From: Alphaproteobacteria bacterium
Lineage (GTDB): Bacteria; Myxococcota_A; UBA796; GCA-2862545
NCBI GenBank assembly: GCA_020632885.1
Contig: JACKEQ010000006.1
Coordinates: 205,829-269,828 of the forward strand
Direction: 5' to 3'
DNA: 64,000 nucleotides
In this document: piece after piece, positions 1 through 8,933 of the stretch
Layout: each line of letters opens with the position of its first letter
Position numbering within the stretch: position 1 is the stretch's first letter
Position numbers and translations under genes: made by a program
Notes under the pieces: model-generated
What the model saw: the letters and a program-made list of their open reading frames with translations, nothing else
What the model was told of the DNA's origin: nothing
Database searches by the model: none

Positions 1-2340
1 CTCCACGGCCACCTGCCGGGCCCCGAGCGCCTGGCTCGCCACGATGGCCTCCCACGCGCCGGGGTCCACGCGCTCCAGCGCACGACCATCCAGGCCGAGG
101 GCGACGGGGTCCGTCAGGCGGGGCCCCGAGAAGCGCACCGACGCGTCCTGCACCGCGCCCGCCGCCTGGCTCGCCCGCACCTCCACCACGCCCGGGAGCC
201 AGTCGAGCACCCGCACGTGCTCCATCAGGCCTTCCTCGAAGAGCTCGAGGCGCGCGGGCTCGGCGGTCCGGTGGAGCGGCGACCGGAGCTGGAGCACGCG
301 CACGCCGGGGTCGAGACCCGCGAGCCGCAGCGCACCCCCGGTGGACGTGCGGCCCACGAGCTCCCCGTCGAGCTCGATGTCGACCCCCTCCAGCGGCCTC
401 CCGGTCGGGTCGATCACGCGGACCTCGAGCTCCACGCGCCCGTCTTCCGGGGCCCGCATCACCACCTCGAGGTCGACAGCCCGGCTGGACGGGTCGATCC
501 GCACCTCCTGCTGCTGGATCCCGAGGGTCGGCGACGCCACCACCACCTGCCAGGTGCCCTCCCCGAGGACCTGGGTGCCCTTCCCCTCCCCGCCGAGCGC
601 CAGGGGTGGGAGCTCGCGGGGACCCACGAAGCGCACCACGGCGTCCTGGACGGCCACCCAGAGCTGCCGACCCAGGCGGGTGACCGGCGTGACCACCGCC
701 AGCCGCACCGTGCCCGGGAGCGCGTCGAGACCGACCTCGCTGGGGTTCTCACCGGTGCGGAGCTCGAGGGTGGCCTCGAGGTCCTCGAAGGCGCGGTGCT
801 GGATGCTCGCCACGTGCCGGCCCGGGGCCAGCGACTCCAGGGCGACGGCACCGTCGGCACCCGTGGAGCCCACGGGGAGACCGTCGAGGAGCACCTGGGC
901 TGCCGTGACCGGCGAGCCCTCGGCGTCCCGTACGACCAGCCGGAGCCCAGCATCGCCGGCGACGGGCTGGAGCACGACGTCGACGTCCTCGGTGCCCGAG
1001 AGACGCACGTCCACCACCCGCTGCTGGACACCGAGCCCGTCGGACTCCACCCTCACCGTCCAGGTGCCCGGATCCAGGGCGTCGCCCGCCGCCAGCTCGC
1101 GCGTCTCGCCCTCCCGCGTGGCCGTCACGCGCGCCGGGACCTCGCGGCCGAGCTGATCGGTGACGTGGAGCACCACGCCCACCGCGCGCGGAACGAGCTC
1201 CACCCGCTGGGGCGCCTCCTCGCTGGACGCGCGATCCACGGTGACCACGAGGGGCGCGTAGCCGTCCGCCGCCACCTCGACCGTCGTGACCTCGCCGTCC
1301 AGACAAACGGATCCGGACGACGTGACCCGGTCGCCCACGGTGACGGCGAGCCCGACGAGCGGACCGGTCGGCCCCTCGATGGCCAGGCAGGGCAGCGAGG
1401 CCTTCACCACCGGCCCCGCCGGATCGTCGATCGCCTCGGGAGGTGTACCGAAGCGCCGCGCGATCCCGAGCACCGCGCGCACCACCGCCGTGCCGGGGGC
1501 CCGACCGAACCCGGTGGCCAGGGTGCCTCCCACGGTCCAGGGGCCCGTGTTCGCGTGCACGGAGGCACCGACCTCCCCGAACAGCGAGGCGTCCGGGATG
1601 TCGGGCACGTCGAGGGTCGGGCCACTCCCCGGCGTCCAGCGGGTACGGACCTCGAGGAAGGCGCCATAGCTGTCCACCTGCCGGCCCACGGCGAGCCCGG
1701 CGTCCAGCGCAGCGCCGCCGAGTCGTTGGTAGGTCGTGGCCTGGACGGCCGGCCGCAGGGAGGCCCCGAGGTTGCCGTGCACAGCGAAGTCGCCCATCCG
1801 CGCGGCCCCGGTGGCCACCACACCGCCGGAGACCCCCGCGCTGACGCCCTTCGCGCGGGATCCCGTGGGGGCGCGCAGCCAGGGCACCACGCCGACGGTG
1901 CCTCCATCCACCACGAGCGGCACGGCGATGCGGAGGTCGCCGAGCGCGAAGCCGTCCACCGCGAGCGGGTAGACCGGGAGGGAGCCCACGAGCCCGAGGC
2001 CCTGGATGGGCGCCCAGGCGCCCCCGAGCTGCAGCCCCATGCCGGTGGCGAGCCCCGTGGACGTCGACCCACCGAAGGACCCCAGGAGCCCGGTGCCGAC
2101 GTCGGCCACCGCCCCCACCATCGGCTGACGGAGCAGCGCGCCGGGGTCCCACACGGTCTGGGGTCCTCCGGCCCACACGGGCAGATCGGGCCCGTTGGCG
2201 TCGAACGGGACGTCCTGGGCGAGCGCCATGCACACGAAGACGAGCAGAGAAGACTCCAGCCGGGAGACTGCCCCGGACGGCAGTGCGAAGATACCCGCTC
2301 CCGGGGGCGCTGTGCTGGCTGCTGGTGACCGAGTCGACAT
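1..2340 (-). CDS. Large exported protein with beta-barrel-like N-terminus and repeated Ig-like (carboxypeptidase-regulatory-like) domains, C-terminus outside the window
   Basis: An uninterrupted minus-strand frame runs off the left edge (last codon at bases 3-1), so only the N-terminal ~780 codons are seen. A hydrophobic signal segment ending ..MALAQD is followed by ~270 residues of alternating small and hydrophobic residues, like an outer-membrane beta-barrel. After that come several ~90-residue modules with motifs such as DxxGxPV and LxPGxH, typical of carboxypeptidase-regulatory-like or PEGA folds. The start is uncertain. An ATG at 2229 would remove most of the signal segment, while the in-frame ATG at 2340 keeps it but overlaps the divergent kinase start. 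The function is unknown, with surface exposure an inference from the layout. The codon pattern (G/C third positions throughout) strongly supports this frame over the plus-strand open frames. Confidence 0.75.
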   Translation of the reverse strand, partial: MSTRSPAASTAPPGAGIFALPSGAVSRLESSLLVFVCMALAQDVPFDANGPDLPVWAGGPQTVWDPGALLRQPMVGAVADVGTGLLGSFGGSTSTGLATGMGLQLGGAWAPIQGLGLVGSLPVYPLAVDGFALGDLRIAVPLVVDGGTVGVVPWLRAPTGSRAKGVSAGVSGGVVATGAARMGDFAVHGNLGASLRPAVQATTYQRLGGAALDAGLAVGRQVDSYGAFLEVRTRWTPGSGPTLDVPDIPDASLFGEVGASVHANTGPWTVGGTLATGFGRAPGTAVVRAVLGIARRFGTPPEAIDDPAGPVVKASLPCLAIEGPTGPLVGLAVTVGDRVTSSGSVCLDGEVTTVEVAADGYAPLVVTVDRASSEEAPQRVELVPRAVGVVLHVTDQLGREVPARVTATREGETRELAAGDALDPGTWTVRVESDGLGVQQRVVDVRLSGTEDVDVVLQPVAGDAGLRLVVRDAEGSPVTAAQVLLDGLPVGSTGADGAVALESLAPGRHVASIQHRAFEDLEATLELRTGENPSEVGLDALPGTVRLAVVTPVTRLGRQLWVAVQDAVVRFVGPRELPPLALGGEGKGTQVLGEGTWQVVVASPTLGIQQQEVRIDPSSRAVDLEVVMRAPEDGRVELEVRVIDPTGRPLEGVDIELDGELVGRTSTGGALRLAGLDPGVRVLQLRSPLHRTAEPARLELFEEGLMEHVRVLDWLPGVVEVRASQAAGAVQDASVRFSGPRLTDPVALGLDGRALERVDPGAWEAIVASQALGARQVAVE

Positions 2341-4234
2341 CTGGGTGGTGGAGAAGGCCCTGGGCGCCGGCGGGATGGGCTCGGTGTACCGGTGCCACAA
2401 CCACGACGCGCCCCGGATCCGCGCGGCCGTGAAGGTGCTCGAGACGACGGCGCGGTCCGCCCGTGGCGCGCGCGAGCGCTTCGTGCGGGAGGCCGAGCTC
2501 ACCTTCCAGATCGACCACCCCAACGTGGTGAAGGTGCGGAACATCCGCATCGAGCACGATCCGCCGTACCTCGAGATGGAGTTCGTGGAGGGCAGGTCCC
2601 TCGAGGACCGCCTCCAGACGGGTGCCGTGCCCCTCGACGAGGCCCTGGACCTCGCCCACCAGCTCGCCCGCGCGGTGGCCTACCTGCACAGCCGGGGCAT
2701 CCGGCACCGCGACATCAAGCCCGCGAACATCCTCATCGACGCCCGGGGCACGCTGAAGCTCGTGGACTTCGGCCTGGCGCTGGAGGCCGGCACCGACCGC
2801 ATCACGGCGGAGAACTCGAGCTTCGGCACCGTGTCGTACGCCCCACCGGAGTGGGTCGACCCCGACCGGCTCGATCCGGCCGCCTGGGACATGTACGCCG
2901 TGGGGGTCGTGTTCTACGAGATGCTCACGGGTGGCGTGGCCTTCCCGATCTCGGGCACCGGCAGCGCGCGCCAGCAGGCCATGCAGGTCATCGTCGGCAA
3001 GCAGGGCCACCCGCCCCTCGACCCCGGCGAGCCCTTCTCGGACGAGCTGCGCGGGCTGGTGCGCGCCCTCACCAACGCCGACCCCACGCGGCGGCTCGTG
3101 GATGCCCGCCACCTCGTCCGGATCCTCGACGGGATGCGGGGCATCACCACCCCCACCATGCCTCCACCCGAGGCGCCGGTGGCGGCCGATCCCGTCGTGC
3201 GCGCGGGCATCCTGGTCGGCGCCTTCGGCACCATCGCGACCTTCTCGGCGGCGGCGGGCATCGCCGTGGGCCTCGGCTTCCTCTGGGCCAACACGGCCCC
3301 ACCGCTTCGCAACGTGACCGTGCGCGTGAGCGGCCCCGTCGTGGCGGTCGCCGTCGCGGGTCGGCCTGCCCTGCGCGGCGCGGACGGCACCTGGCTGGCG
3401 CCGGATGTGCCCCTGGGTCCAGCCGCCATCACCTGGGTCGCGGGCGAAGGGTGCACGGACGCGACCTGCCCCGGCGAGGCGTGCCCCCTGTGGTGCCGAA
3501 CGGGGGCGGTCGACGCGGTGGTGGGCACCGAACCGCTCGCCCTGGACGTGCCGCCCGCCGAACCCCGCCGCGTGGACATCACGGTGGGAGCGCCGGACGC
3601 CCGCGTCACCGTCGACGGGAAGCCCCTGGTCGCGGACGGCCGGATCCACAGCGGTCCGGTCCCGCCCGGCGAGCACCGGGTGCGCGCCACGCTCGGCGAC
3701 TGCCCCCCGGAGCCCTGCGCAGACGCCTGCCCGGACGGGTGCACCGAGGTCATGGCGGATCTCGTGGTGCCCGCGTCCAGCGACGTCGCCCTCGAGCTCC
3801 CCCTCGTGGCTCCCGAGGTGCCCGAGCCTGCGCCCGTGGCTTCGACGCCCGCCCCCACCCCCGCCCCCGCACCGGTCACCAGGGAGGCGAAGCTCGTGAC
3901 CCAGGCGCGGTTCGCGAAGTTCCTCGAGGCCAACCCGGACCTCGCTCCCGAAGGACCCCGCGCGCCCCAGGGCGCGTACCTGCAGGGATGGTCGGGCACC
4001 ACACCTCCCGCGCCTACCGCCCCCGTCCGCGATGTGTCCGTCTCGATCGCCAGCCGGTACTGCGCCTGGTCGGGGAGCGCGCTGGCGTCGGTGGACGCAG
4101 CCCCCAACCCGCCGCCCGGGATGGAGTGGCGGCGCCGCGGGGGCGAGCTCGTGAGCCTCTGGGAGAAGGGGGAGGTCTACCCCGCGCGACCCGACGACGT
4201 CGTCAGTGGGACGGGGTTCCGCTGCGCTCGATGA
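2228..4234 (+). CDS. Membrane Ser/Thr protein kinase with Cys-rich PEGA-like and formylglycine-generating-enzyme-like C-terminus
   Basis: This is a Hanks-type kinase of ~668 aa. The glycine loop is LGAGGMGSVYR, the catalytic lysine is in AVKVL (~K69), the catalytic loop is HRDIKPANI (~D162), and DFG is at ~180, so it should be active. One transmembrane helix (~residues 320-345) separates the cytoplasmic kinase from an external part. That part has Cys pairs, a PEGA-like stretch (VTVDGKPL, VPPGEHRVRA), a Pro/Ala linker, and ~110 residues resembling the FGE/sulfatase-modifying fold (VTQARFAKFL, YLQGWSG, YCAWSG, ending GFRCAR). The FGE-like part is much shorter than the ~250 aa family norm, so it is probably a binding module. 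Candidate starts are ATG 2195, ATG 2228 (chosen) and GTG 2312; the last lies just before the kinase fold and avoids most of the overlap with the divergent gene. Confidence 0.9.
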   Translation: MHTKTSREDSSRETAPDGSAKIPAPGGAVLAAGDRVDIWVVEKALGAGGMGSVYRCHNHDAPRIRAAVKVLETTARSARGARERFVREAELTFQIDHPNVVKVRNIRIEHDPPYLEMEFVEGRSLEDRLQTGAVPLDEALDLAHQLARAVAYLHSRGIRHRDIKPANILIDARGTLKLVDFGLALEAGTDRITAENSSFGTVSYAPPEWVDPDRLDPAAWDMYAVGVVFYEMLTGGVAFPISGTGSARQQAMQVIVGKQGHPPLDPGEPFSDELRGLVRALTNADPTRRLVDARHLVRILDGMRGITTPTMPPPEAPVAADPVVRAGILVGAFGTIATFSAAAGIAVGLGFLWANTAPPLRNVTVRVSGPVVAVAVAGRPALRGADGTWLAPDVPLGPAAITWVAGEGCTDATCPGEACPLWCRTGAVDAVVGTEPLALDVPPAEPRRVDITVGAPDARVTVDGKPLVADGRIHSGPVPPGEHRVRATLGDCPPEPCADACPDGCTEVMADLVVPASSDVALELPLVAPEVPEPAPVASTPAPTPAPAPVTREAKLVTQARFAKFLEANPDLAPEGPRAPQGAYLQGWSGTTPPAPTAPVRDVSVSIASRYCAWSGSALASVDAAPNPPPGMEWRRRGGELVSLWEKGEVYPARPDDVVSGTGFRCAR

Positions 4235-4279
4235 CACGCCCCTTGCCGTCCGGCCCGTCCTCCGGCATCCTCGCCCCCG

Positions 4280-5623
4280 ATGCTCGCCCTCCTCCTCACC
4301 GCGCTCGCGGGTGACCTCGACGGGATGATCGCGCTCGACGGGCTCACCGCCTCCTCGGTGAACCCCGGTCCGGGTGCCGGTCCTTCCGAGCGCCTGTCGC
4401 ACCAGGACCTCGGGATGCGCCTTCGCCTCGACCTGCGCGAGCTGGACGGGAAGGCCACCGTGCACGTGGACTACCGGGGGCGCGAGGCGCTCGGGGGCAC
4501 CTTCCGCAACCAGACCCTGCGGCTGCTCTACGCCGCCGAGGCGCGCTACCGGTTCAGCGACGCCGTCTCGGTCGGGGTGGGCCGGTTCGTCACCTCGAGC
4601 CCCACGTTCACCGTGGTGGACGGGGTCCGGGTCCGCCTGTCCCACGAGCGGCTCTGGGCCGAGGTCCACGGCGGCCGCCGCGCGATCTCCACGTCGCGCC
4701 GGAACGTCGGGGGCTTCCTGCCCGCCGCCGGGCTCGACGTGGGGTACACGGGCGATCGGGTCGTCGTGGACGGCTCCGTCGCGTGGTCGGAGGACCGGCT
4801 GTTCGTCGGGGGCACGGGCGTCACCCAGGACGTGGGGGGGCTCACGGGCCAGCTCCGCGCCACCGTGCGTCCCAACGACACCGTCCTGGTCGGCGCCCAC
4901 ACGTCCTTCACCCAGGGCGACACGTACGCGATCGGGCCCACCTGGGCGGACGGCGTGGTGGAGGCCCAGGCGCTCGGGCTCTTCCAGGCGTCCGGGTGGG
5001 GCTCCTGGTCGCCGTCCGACCCCGTGCGCCTCGACGTCGACGTGCTCCACCAGAACGTCCAGAGCTGGTCGGTGGGCCTGGTGGACGAGAGCACCGACGC
5101 CATCGTCCGCCCGCGCTTCACGGACGTCCGGGCGAAGCTCCGCCTCGGTCCGCCGAAGGTCGGCTGGCTCGAGCCCTCCGTGCGCTACCGGGTGCGTCCG
5201 GACCGCACGGAGGTGCGCATGCAGCTCCGGTTCGACGTGAACGACCTCGTGGTCCCGGGCCTCTACCTCCGCACGCGCGGCGCCTTCGACGACATCCACG
5301 GTGAGGGCCAGGCCCAGGACGTCGGGTCCCGCGACCGCACGTTCGGCGCTGCGTCCCTCGGCTGGCGCAAGGACGGGTTCGACGGGTCGCTCGGCGCGTC
5401 GTACGTGCAGCGCGGCGCCAAGCCGGTGTCGTCCCGCACCACCACGTCCACCACCTCCGACGACCTCATGCCCTTCGTGCTCGAAGCCGATCCGATCGCG
5501 TCCGCCCGGGTCTTCTACAGCGGCAAGCGCTGGTTCTCCGGCCTCGACGTCGAGAAGCACCTGTCGCAGGACGAGGTGCGCGCGCTCCTCCAGATCGGCG
5601 TGCTCACGGAGGTGGGCTGGTGA
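4280..5623 (+). CDS. Probable outer-membrane beta-barrel protein of the cytochrome cluster
   Basis: 447 aa. A short signal peptide (MLALLLTALA, likely cut before GD) is followed by alternating polar and hydrophobic strands with many aromatic and Gly turns. The chain ends in ..TEVGW, an aromatic terminus common in outer-membrane barrels. I do not recognise a named family. The stop overlaps the start of the 14-heme cytochrome (GTGA at 5620-5623), so the two are translationally coupled. By analogy with porin-cytochrome conduits such as MtrB or OmbB, a barrel sheathing the cytochrome is a reasonable inference. No sequence similarity to those barrels was established. Confidence 0.75.
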   Translation: MLALLLTALAGDLDGMIALDGLTASSVNPGPGAGPSERLSHQDLGMRLRLDLRELDGKATVHVDYRGREALGGTFRNQTLRLLYAAEARYRFSDAVSVGVGRFVTSSPTFTVVDGVRVRLSHERLWAEVHGGRRAISTSRRNVGGFLPAAGLDVGYTGDRVVVDGSVAWSEDRLFVGGTGVTQDVGGLTGQLRATVRPNDTVLVGAHTSFTQGDTYAIGPTWADGVVEAQALGLFQASGWGSWSPSDPVRLDVDVLHQNVQSWSVGLVDESTDAIVRPRFTDVRAKLRLGPPKVGWLEPSVRYRVRPDRTEVRMQLRFDVNDLVVPGLYLRTRGAFDDIHGEGQAQDVGSRDRTFGAASLGWRKDGFDGSLGASYVQRGAKPVSSRTTTSTTSDDLMPFVLEADPIASARVFYSGKRWFSGLDVEKHLSQDEVRALLQIGVLTEVGW

Positions 5624-6663
5624 GCCGCGCCCTGCCGTTCGTCGCGGGTGGGCTGCTCGCGCTCCTCGTGGGCACGGCCACGGCCGAGGGCCCGGTCGGC
5701 CACCCGGCCTCCGCGCGCAACCCGGACGCCGCCTGCGCCCACTGCCACGACGGTCCCCACACGCCCCGCGAGGGCCAGGACTTCCAGGCGTGCGCCTCCT
5801 GCCACGCCGAGGAGCACTGGGCCCCCAGCACGTTCGACGTCGCCCGCCACGCCAGCACGGCGTTCCCGCTCCTCGGCCGTCACGTCGAGGTGGACTGCGG
5901 GCTGTGCCACGTGGGCGGCCGTCTCCACGGGCTCCCCGGCGAGTGCGCCGGCTGCCACATCGACCGGCACCGCGGCATCCTCGGAGAGGACTGCGAGGCC
6001 TGCCACAGCGTGGAGCGCTTCGTGCCCGTCGAGGGCTTCGTGCACGCGAAGTCCGGGTTCGCCCTCGAGGGTCCCCACGCCACCGCCGCCTGCGCGAGCT
6101 GCCACCAGGGCCCCCTCGGCCAGAAGCTCCGCGAGGGCAAGGGGTCTGCCTGCACCACGTGCCACGAGGCCACCCACGGCGACATCGGGTCGGCCTGCCA
6201 GGACTGCCACCCGCTCACCGGCGGCACCACGTTCGCCTCGGCCCGCGGCACCCACGTGTTCGACCACCGCACCACGGGCTTCCCGCTCGAGCGGCGCCAC
6301 CGTGCCCAGCGCTGCGGCTCGTGTCACCAGAAGGGCAAGCCCACGCCGGACACCCGGTGCGCCTCGTGCCACTTCTCGCCCCACAACGGCCAGCTCGGCG
6401 GGCAGTGCGAGAATTGCCACGCGGCCGACCGCTGGAGCCTCGTGCGGTTCGACCACGACCTCACGGCCGTCCCCCTGCGCGGCGCGCACATGGTCACCCC
6501 CTGCACGAGCTGCCACACCAACCAGCGCTGGATCGGCCTCACCACCGTCTGCTGGGACTGCCACGCGGGCGACGCCGCCCGTGCGCCCCGCACCGTCGAT
6601 GCCCATGGCTTCGGGCGCGTGGAGTGCCAGGACTGCCACAGCCTCTGGCGCTGGAGCTTCTGA
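5620..6663 (+). CDS. Exported multiheme c-type cytochrome, 14 CxxCH motifs
   Basis: 347 aa with an N-terminal signal peptide (ALPFVAGGLLALLVGTATA). I count 14 CxxCH heme c sites, from CAHCH near residue 39 to CQDCH near the C-terminus, or roughly one heme per 24 residues. Spacer motifs of the type FDHxxTxFPLxxxH recur, as in cytochrome c3/c7-like repeat proteins. The start is GTG, overlapping the stop of the upstream barrel candidate. The likely role is multi-step electron transfer across the periplasm or outer membrane. Neighbouring genes encode a second multiheme cytochrome and a b-type membrane protein. Confidence 0.93.
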   Translation: MSRALPFVAGGLLALLVGTATAEGPVGHPASARNPDAACAHCHDGPHTPREGQDFQACASCHAEEHWAPSTFDVARHASTAFPLLGRHVEVDCGLCHVGGRLHGLPGECAGCHIDRHRGILGEDCEACHSVERFVPVEGFVHAKSGFALEGPHATAACASCHQGPLGQKLREGKGSACTTCHEATHGDIGSACQDCHPLTGGTTFASARGTHVFDHRTTGFPLERRHRAQRCGSCHQKGKPTPDTRCASCHFSPHNGQLGGQCENCHAADRWSLVRFDHDLTAVPLRGAHMVTPCTSCHTNQRWIGLTTVCWDCHAGDAARAPRTVDAHGFGRVECQDCHSLWRWSF

Positions 6664-6669
6664 GCGGGG

Positions 6670-7566
6670 CTACCGCTCCACCCTGAAGGGGCTGGAGCGC
6701 GCGGCGTTCGCCTCCGCGAAGTCGCGGTAGGCCGCGGCACGCACGGGATCGGTGGCCTCCACGGAGTCCGCCAGGGCGCGGAACGGCTCGGGCCGGTGCG
6801 GGGCCAGGCGGGCCCAGCAGACCTGGAGGAACAGGCGCTCGTCGGCGTCGTCGGTCTGCCGGACGAGCATCCCCAGCATCCGGGCGACCGCCGCCGTCTG
6901 GAGGTTCATGCGGAGCAGCCCGAGGATGCGCTCCCGCGGGAGGTCCACCGGATGCTGCCGGTTCCACAGGCCCAGCCCGAGCCCCGTGACCCCCAACGAG
7001 CTGCAGAAGACCGTGAACATCCACGCGTCGGGAGCCACGAGCGCCGCTCCGATCGAGATGATGCCCAGGGCCGCGACGGCCCCCTTCACGGCGGGTGGAT
7101 CGTGAGGCCGCCAGCGGCGGCTGTAGAGCACGAAGGCGAACCAGAGGATCAGCAGCGTGACGACCGACCCGCGACCGTCGAGCAGCTCTGCCCCCATGCC
7201 GCCGCCTACACCCATCAGGCCGAGCATCACGACCCAGAGCACCACCTCGCGGAGCACGGAGCGCTGGATGCCCAGCCGGGCGCGCAGGGCCCCGAGCACC
7301 TCGCGGGTCGTCCGGCGCGAGCGCGTCGCGATCACCACCATCGCGACGATGGGCAGGACGACGAGCAGCACCCCGCCCGTGCCCGCCGCGGCCGCCGTGG
7401 CGGCGGGAGGGGACGTGACCATCACGTAGGCCGCGATCGCCCCGGCCCCCACCATGTTCACCGTGAAGGCGAGGTACGCGGCGCCGACGCCCGCCCAGTA
7501 CAGCGTCGCCTGGCGCATCCAGGCCCGCCGGTCGGCCTCCAGACGCTCGGGATCCGGCAGCTCCAT
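6670..7566 (-). CDS. Polytopic membrane protein, unknown function
   Basis: 298 aa. Two hydrophobic segments lie near residues 22-50 and 62-82, with further pairs around 110-145 and 160-200. The soluble C-terminal ~90 residues are helical and charged (LGMLVRQTDDADERLFLQV..), ending shortly before the convergent cytochrome gene. The ATG overlaps the stop of the Fe-S/FAD oxidoreductase upstream (ATGA at 7565-7568 region), so it is probably the second gene of that operon. I recognise no family or catalytic motif. A membrane partner or assembly role for the oxidoreductase is only an inference from the coupling. Confidence 0.8.
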   Translation of the reverse strand: MELPDPERLEADRRAWMRQATLYWAGVGAAYLAFTVNMVGAGAIAAYVMVTSPPAATAAAAGTGGVLLVVLPIVAMVVIATRSRRTTREVLGALRARLGIQRSVLREVVLWVVMLGLMGVGGGMGAELLDGRGSVVTLLILWFAFVLYSRRWRPHDPPAVKGAVAALGIISIGAALVAPDAWMFTVFCSSLGVTGLGLGLWNRQHPVDLPRERILGLLRMNLQTAAVARMLGMLVRQTDDADERLFLQVCWARLAPHRPEPFRALADSVEATDPVRAAAYRDFAEANAARSSPFRVER

Positions 7567-8927
7567 CAGCGGTTCGCCGGCGCGTACGCCTGGCCGGTGT
7601 ACGTGTCCACCTGAACGCCCGCCTCCGTCAGGAACTTCGTGGGGAGCACGCCGCCCGCGAACACGAGCACGTAGTCGTTCGGGAGCTCCAGCGGACCCTC
7701 GGGGGTCGTGAGGTTCACGTCGTCGTCCGAGATGAACACGAGCTGGCTGTTCGGCAGGAAGCGCACCTTCCCGCCCTCGATGGCCGCCTCGATCTTCGTG
7801 CGGTTCTTCTTCTTCGCCCGCCCGAAGTCGTCACCGCGGTACGAGAGTGTGACCTCCGCGCCCGCCTCCGCGAGGGCCACCGCCGCCTCGAGCGCGCTGT
7901 CGCCACCACCCACCACGAGCGTGCGGGTCCCTGCGTACCGCTCGGGCTCGAGCAGCCGGTACACGACCTTCCCGAGCGCCTCGCCGGCCACCCCGAGCTT
8001 CCGGGGCGTGCCCCGCCGCCCCATGGCGAGCACCACGCGGTGCGTGCGGACGGGCTTCGCGCCCTGCAGCGCCACCTCGAAGGTGCCGTCCTCCAGCGGC
8101 GTCACCCCGAGCACGCGGGTCTCCTCCATCACCTGGAGCCCGGTCTTCGCCACGATGTCCCGCCAGATCTCCAGGAGCTCCTCCTTGCGGATCTCCCCGA
8201 TCTTCAGGGGCCCGTACAGGGGCAGGACCACGGGCTTGGTCATCACGAGCTTGTGGCGCGGGAACTGGAGCACCGTGCCCCCGAGGCTCTCCTGGTCGAC
8301 CGTGAGGAAGTCGAGCCCCGCCTCCATGGCCTTCAGCGACGCCGCGAGGCCCGCAGGCCCCGCGCCGACGATCACGACCTGCTTCACCCCGTCCGAGGCG
8401 GGCGGGAGCGAGGGCAGCAGGGCCTCCATGCACTGGAGCGCCTGGGTGGTCGCGTTGTAGATCAGCCCCATCCCGCCGAGCTCGCCGACGACGTACAGGC
8501 CGGGCACGTTGGTCTGGAAGGCCTTGTCCACGAACGGGATGTCCACGCCCCGCTGGTCGTTCCCGAGCACCAGGGTGATCGCGTCCACCGGGCAGGCCCG
8601 CAGGCACTCGCCGTGCCCGATGCAGGCGGTGGGGTTCACCACGTGCGCACGCCCGTCGATCACGGCGAGCACGTCGTTCTCGGGACAGGCGTCCACGCAC
8701 GTGCCCGAGCCCATGCACTTCCCGACGTCCACGCGCGGGTGCAGGCTCGGTGGCAGGGCCCCCGACGCCATCGCGTCCGCGAGGTCCGCACGCGCCACGC
8801 TCTCGCGCGCCATCCCCATCACCATGCCCGCGGCGGACACCACCACCACGAGAAGGATGGCCAGCACGCCCAGTCCGACGACGATCTCCAGGCCCACGGC
8901 CACCTCCGTCGTCGCGCAGGGTAGCAT
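7566..8927 (-). CDS. Membrane-anchored ferredoxin/thioredoxin-reductase-like FAD oxidoreductase
   Basis: ~453 aa. One N-terminal transmembrane helix (~residues 10-38) is followed by a double Fe-S motif region (~60-125). Next is a short segment like the C-terminal end of thioredoxin reductases (NVPGLYVVGELGG), then a full two-dinucleotide-fold flavoprotein with FAD motif GAGPAGLAAS (~200) and NAD(P) motif VGGGDSALEAA (~340). No CxxC disulfide of true TrxB is visible. Both Fe-S motifs read Cx5Cx3CP and lack the second Cys of the usual CxxCxxC pattern (Ser and His stand there). The ATG at 8927 is only 7 bp from the divergent gene; GTG at 8903 is an equally good start. The protein probably passes electrons from NAD(P)H into the redox cluster, and its flavin and cofactor motifs are intact. 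Confidence 0.88.
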   Translation of the reverse strand: MLPCATTEVAVGLEIVVGLGVLAILLVVVVSAAGMVMGMARESVARADLADAMASGALPPSLHPRVDVGKCMGSGTCVDACPENDVLAVIDGRAHVVNPTACIGHGECLRACPVDAITLVLGNDQRGVDIPFVDKAFQTNVPGLYVVGELGGMGLIYNATTQALQCMEALLPSLPPASDGVKQVVIVGAGPAGLAASLKAMEAGLDFLTVDQESLGGTVLQFPRHKLVMTKPVVLPLYGPLKIGEIRKEELLEIWRDIVAKTGLQVMEETRVLGVTPLEDGTFEVALQGAKPVRTHRVVLAMGRRGTPRKLGVAGEALGKVVYRLLEPERYAGTRTLVVGGGDSALEAAVALAEAGAEVTLSYRGDDFGRAKKKNRTKIEAAIEGGKVRFLPNSQLVFISDDDVNLTTPEGPLELPNDYVLVFAGGVLPTKFLTEAGVQVDTYTGQAYAPANR

Positions 8928-8933
8928 CCGCCG

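Noticed and set aside
749..5560. Very long minus-strand open frame (about 1600 codons) across the kinase and barrel genes
   Set aside because: It runs antisense to genes with clear kinase motifs and a signal peptide. Its product is a low-complexity Arg/Gly/Ala/His-rich shadow typical of G+C-rich DNA.
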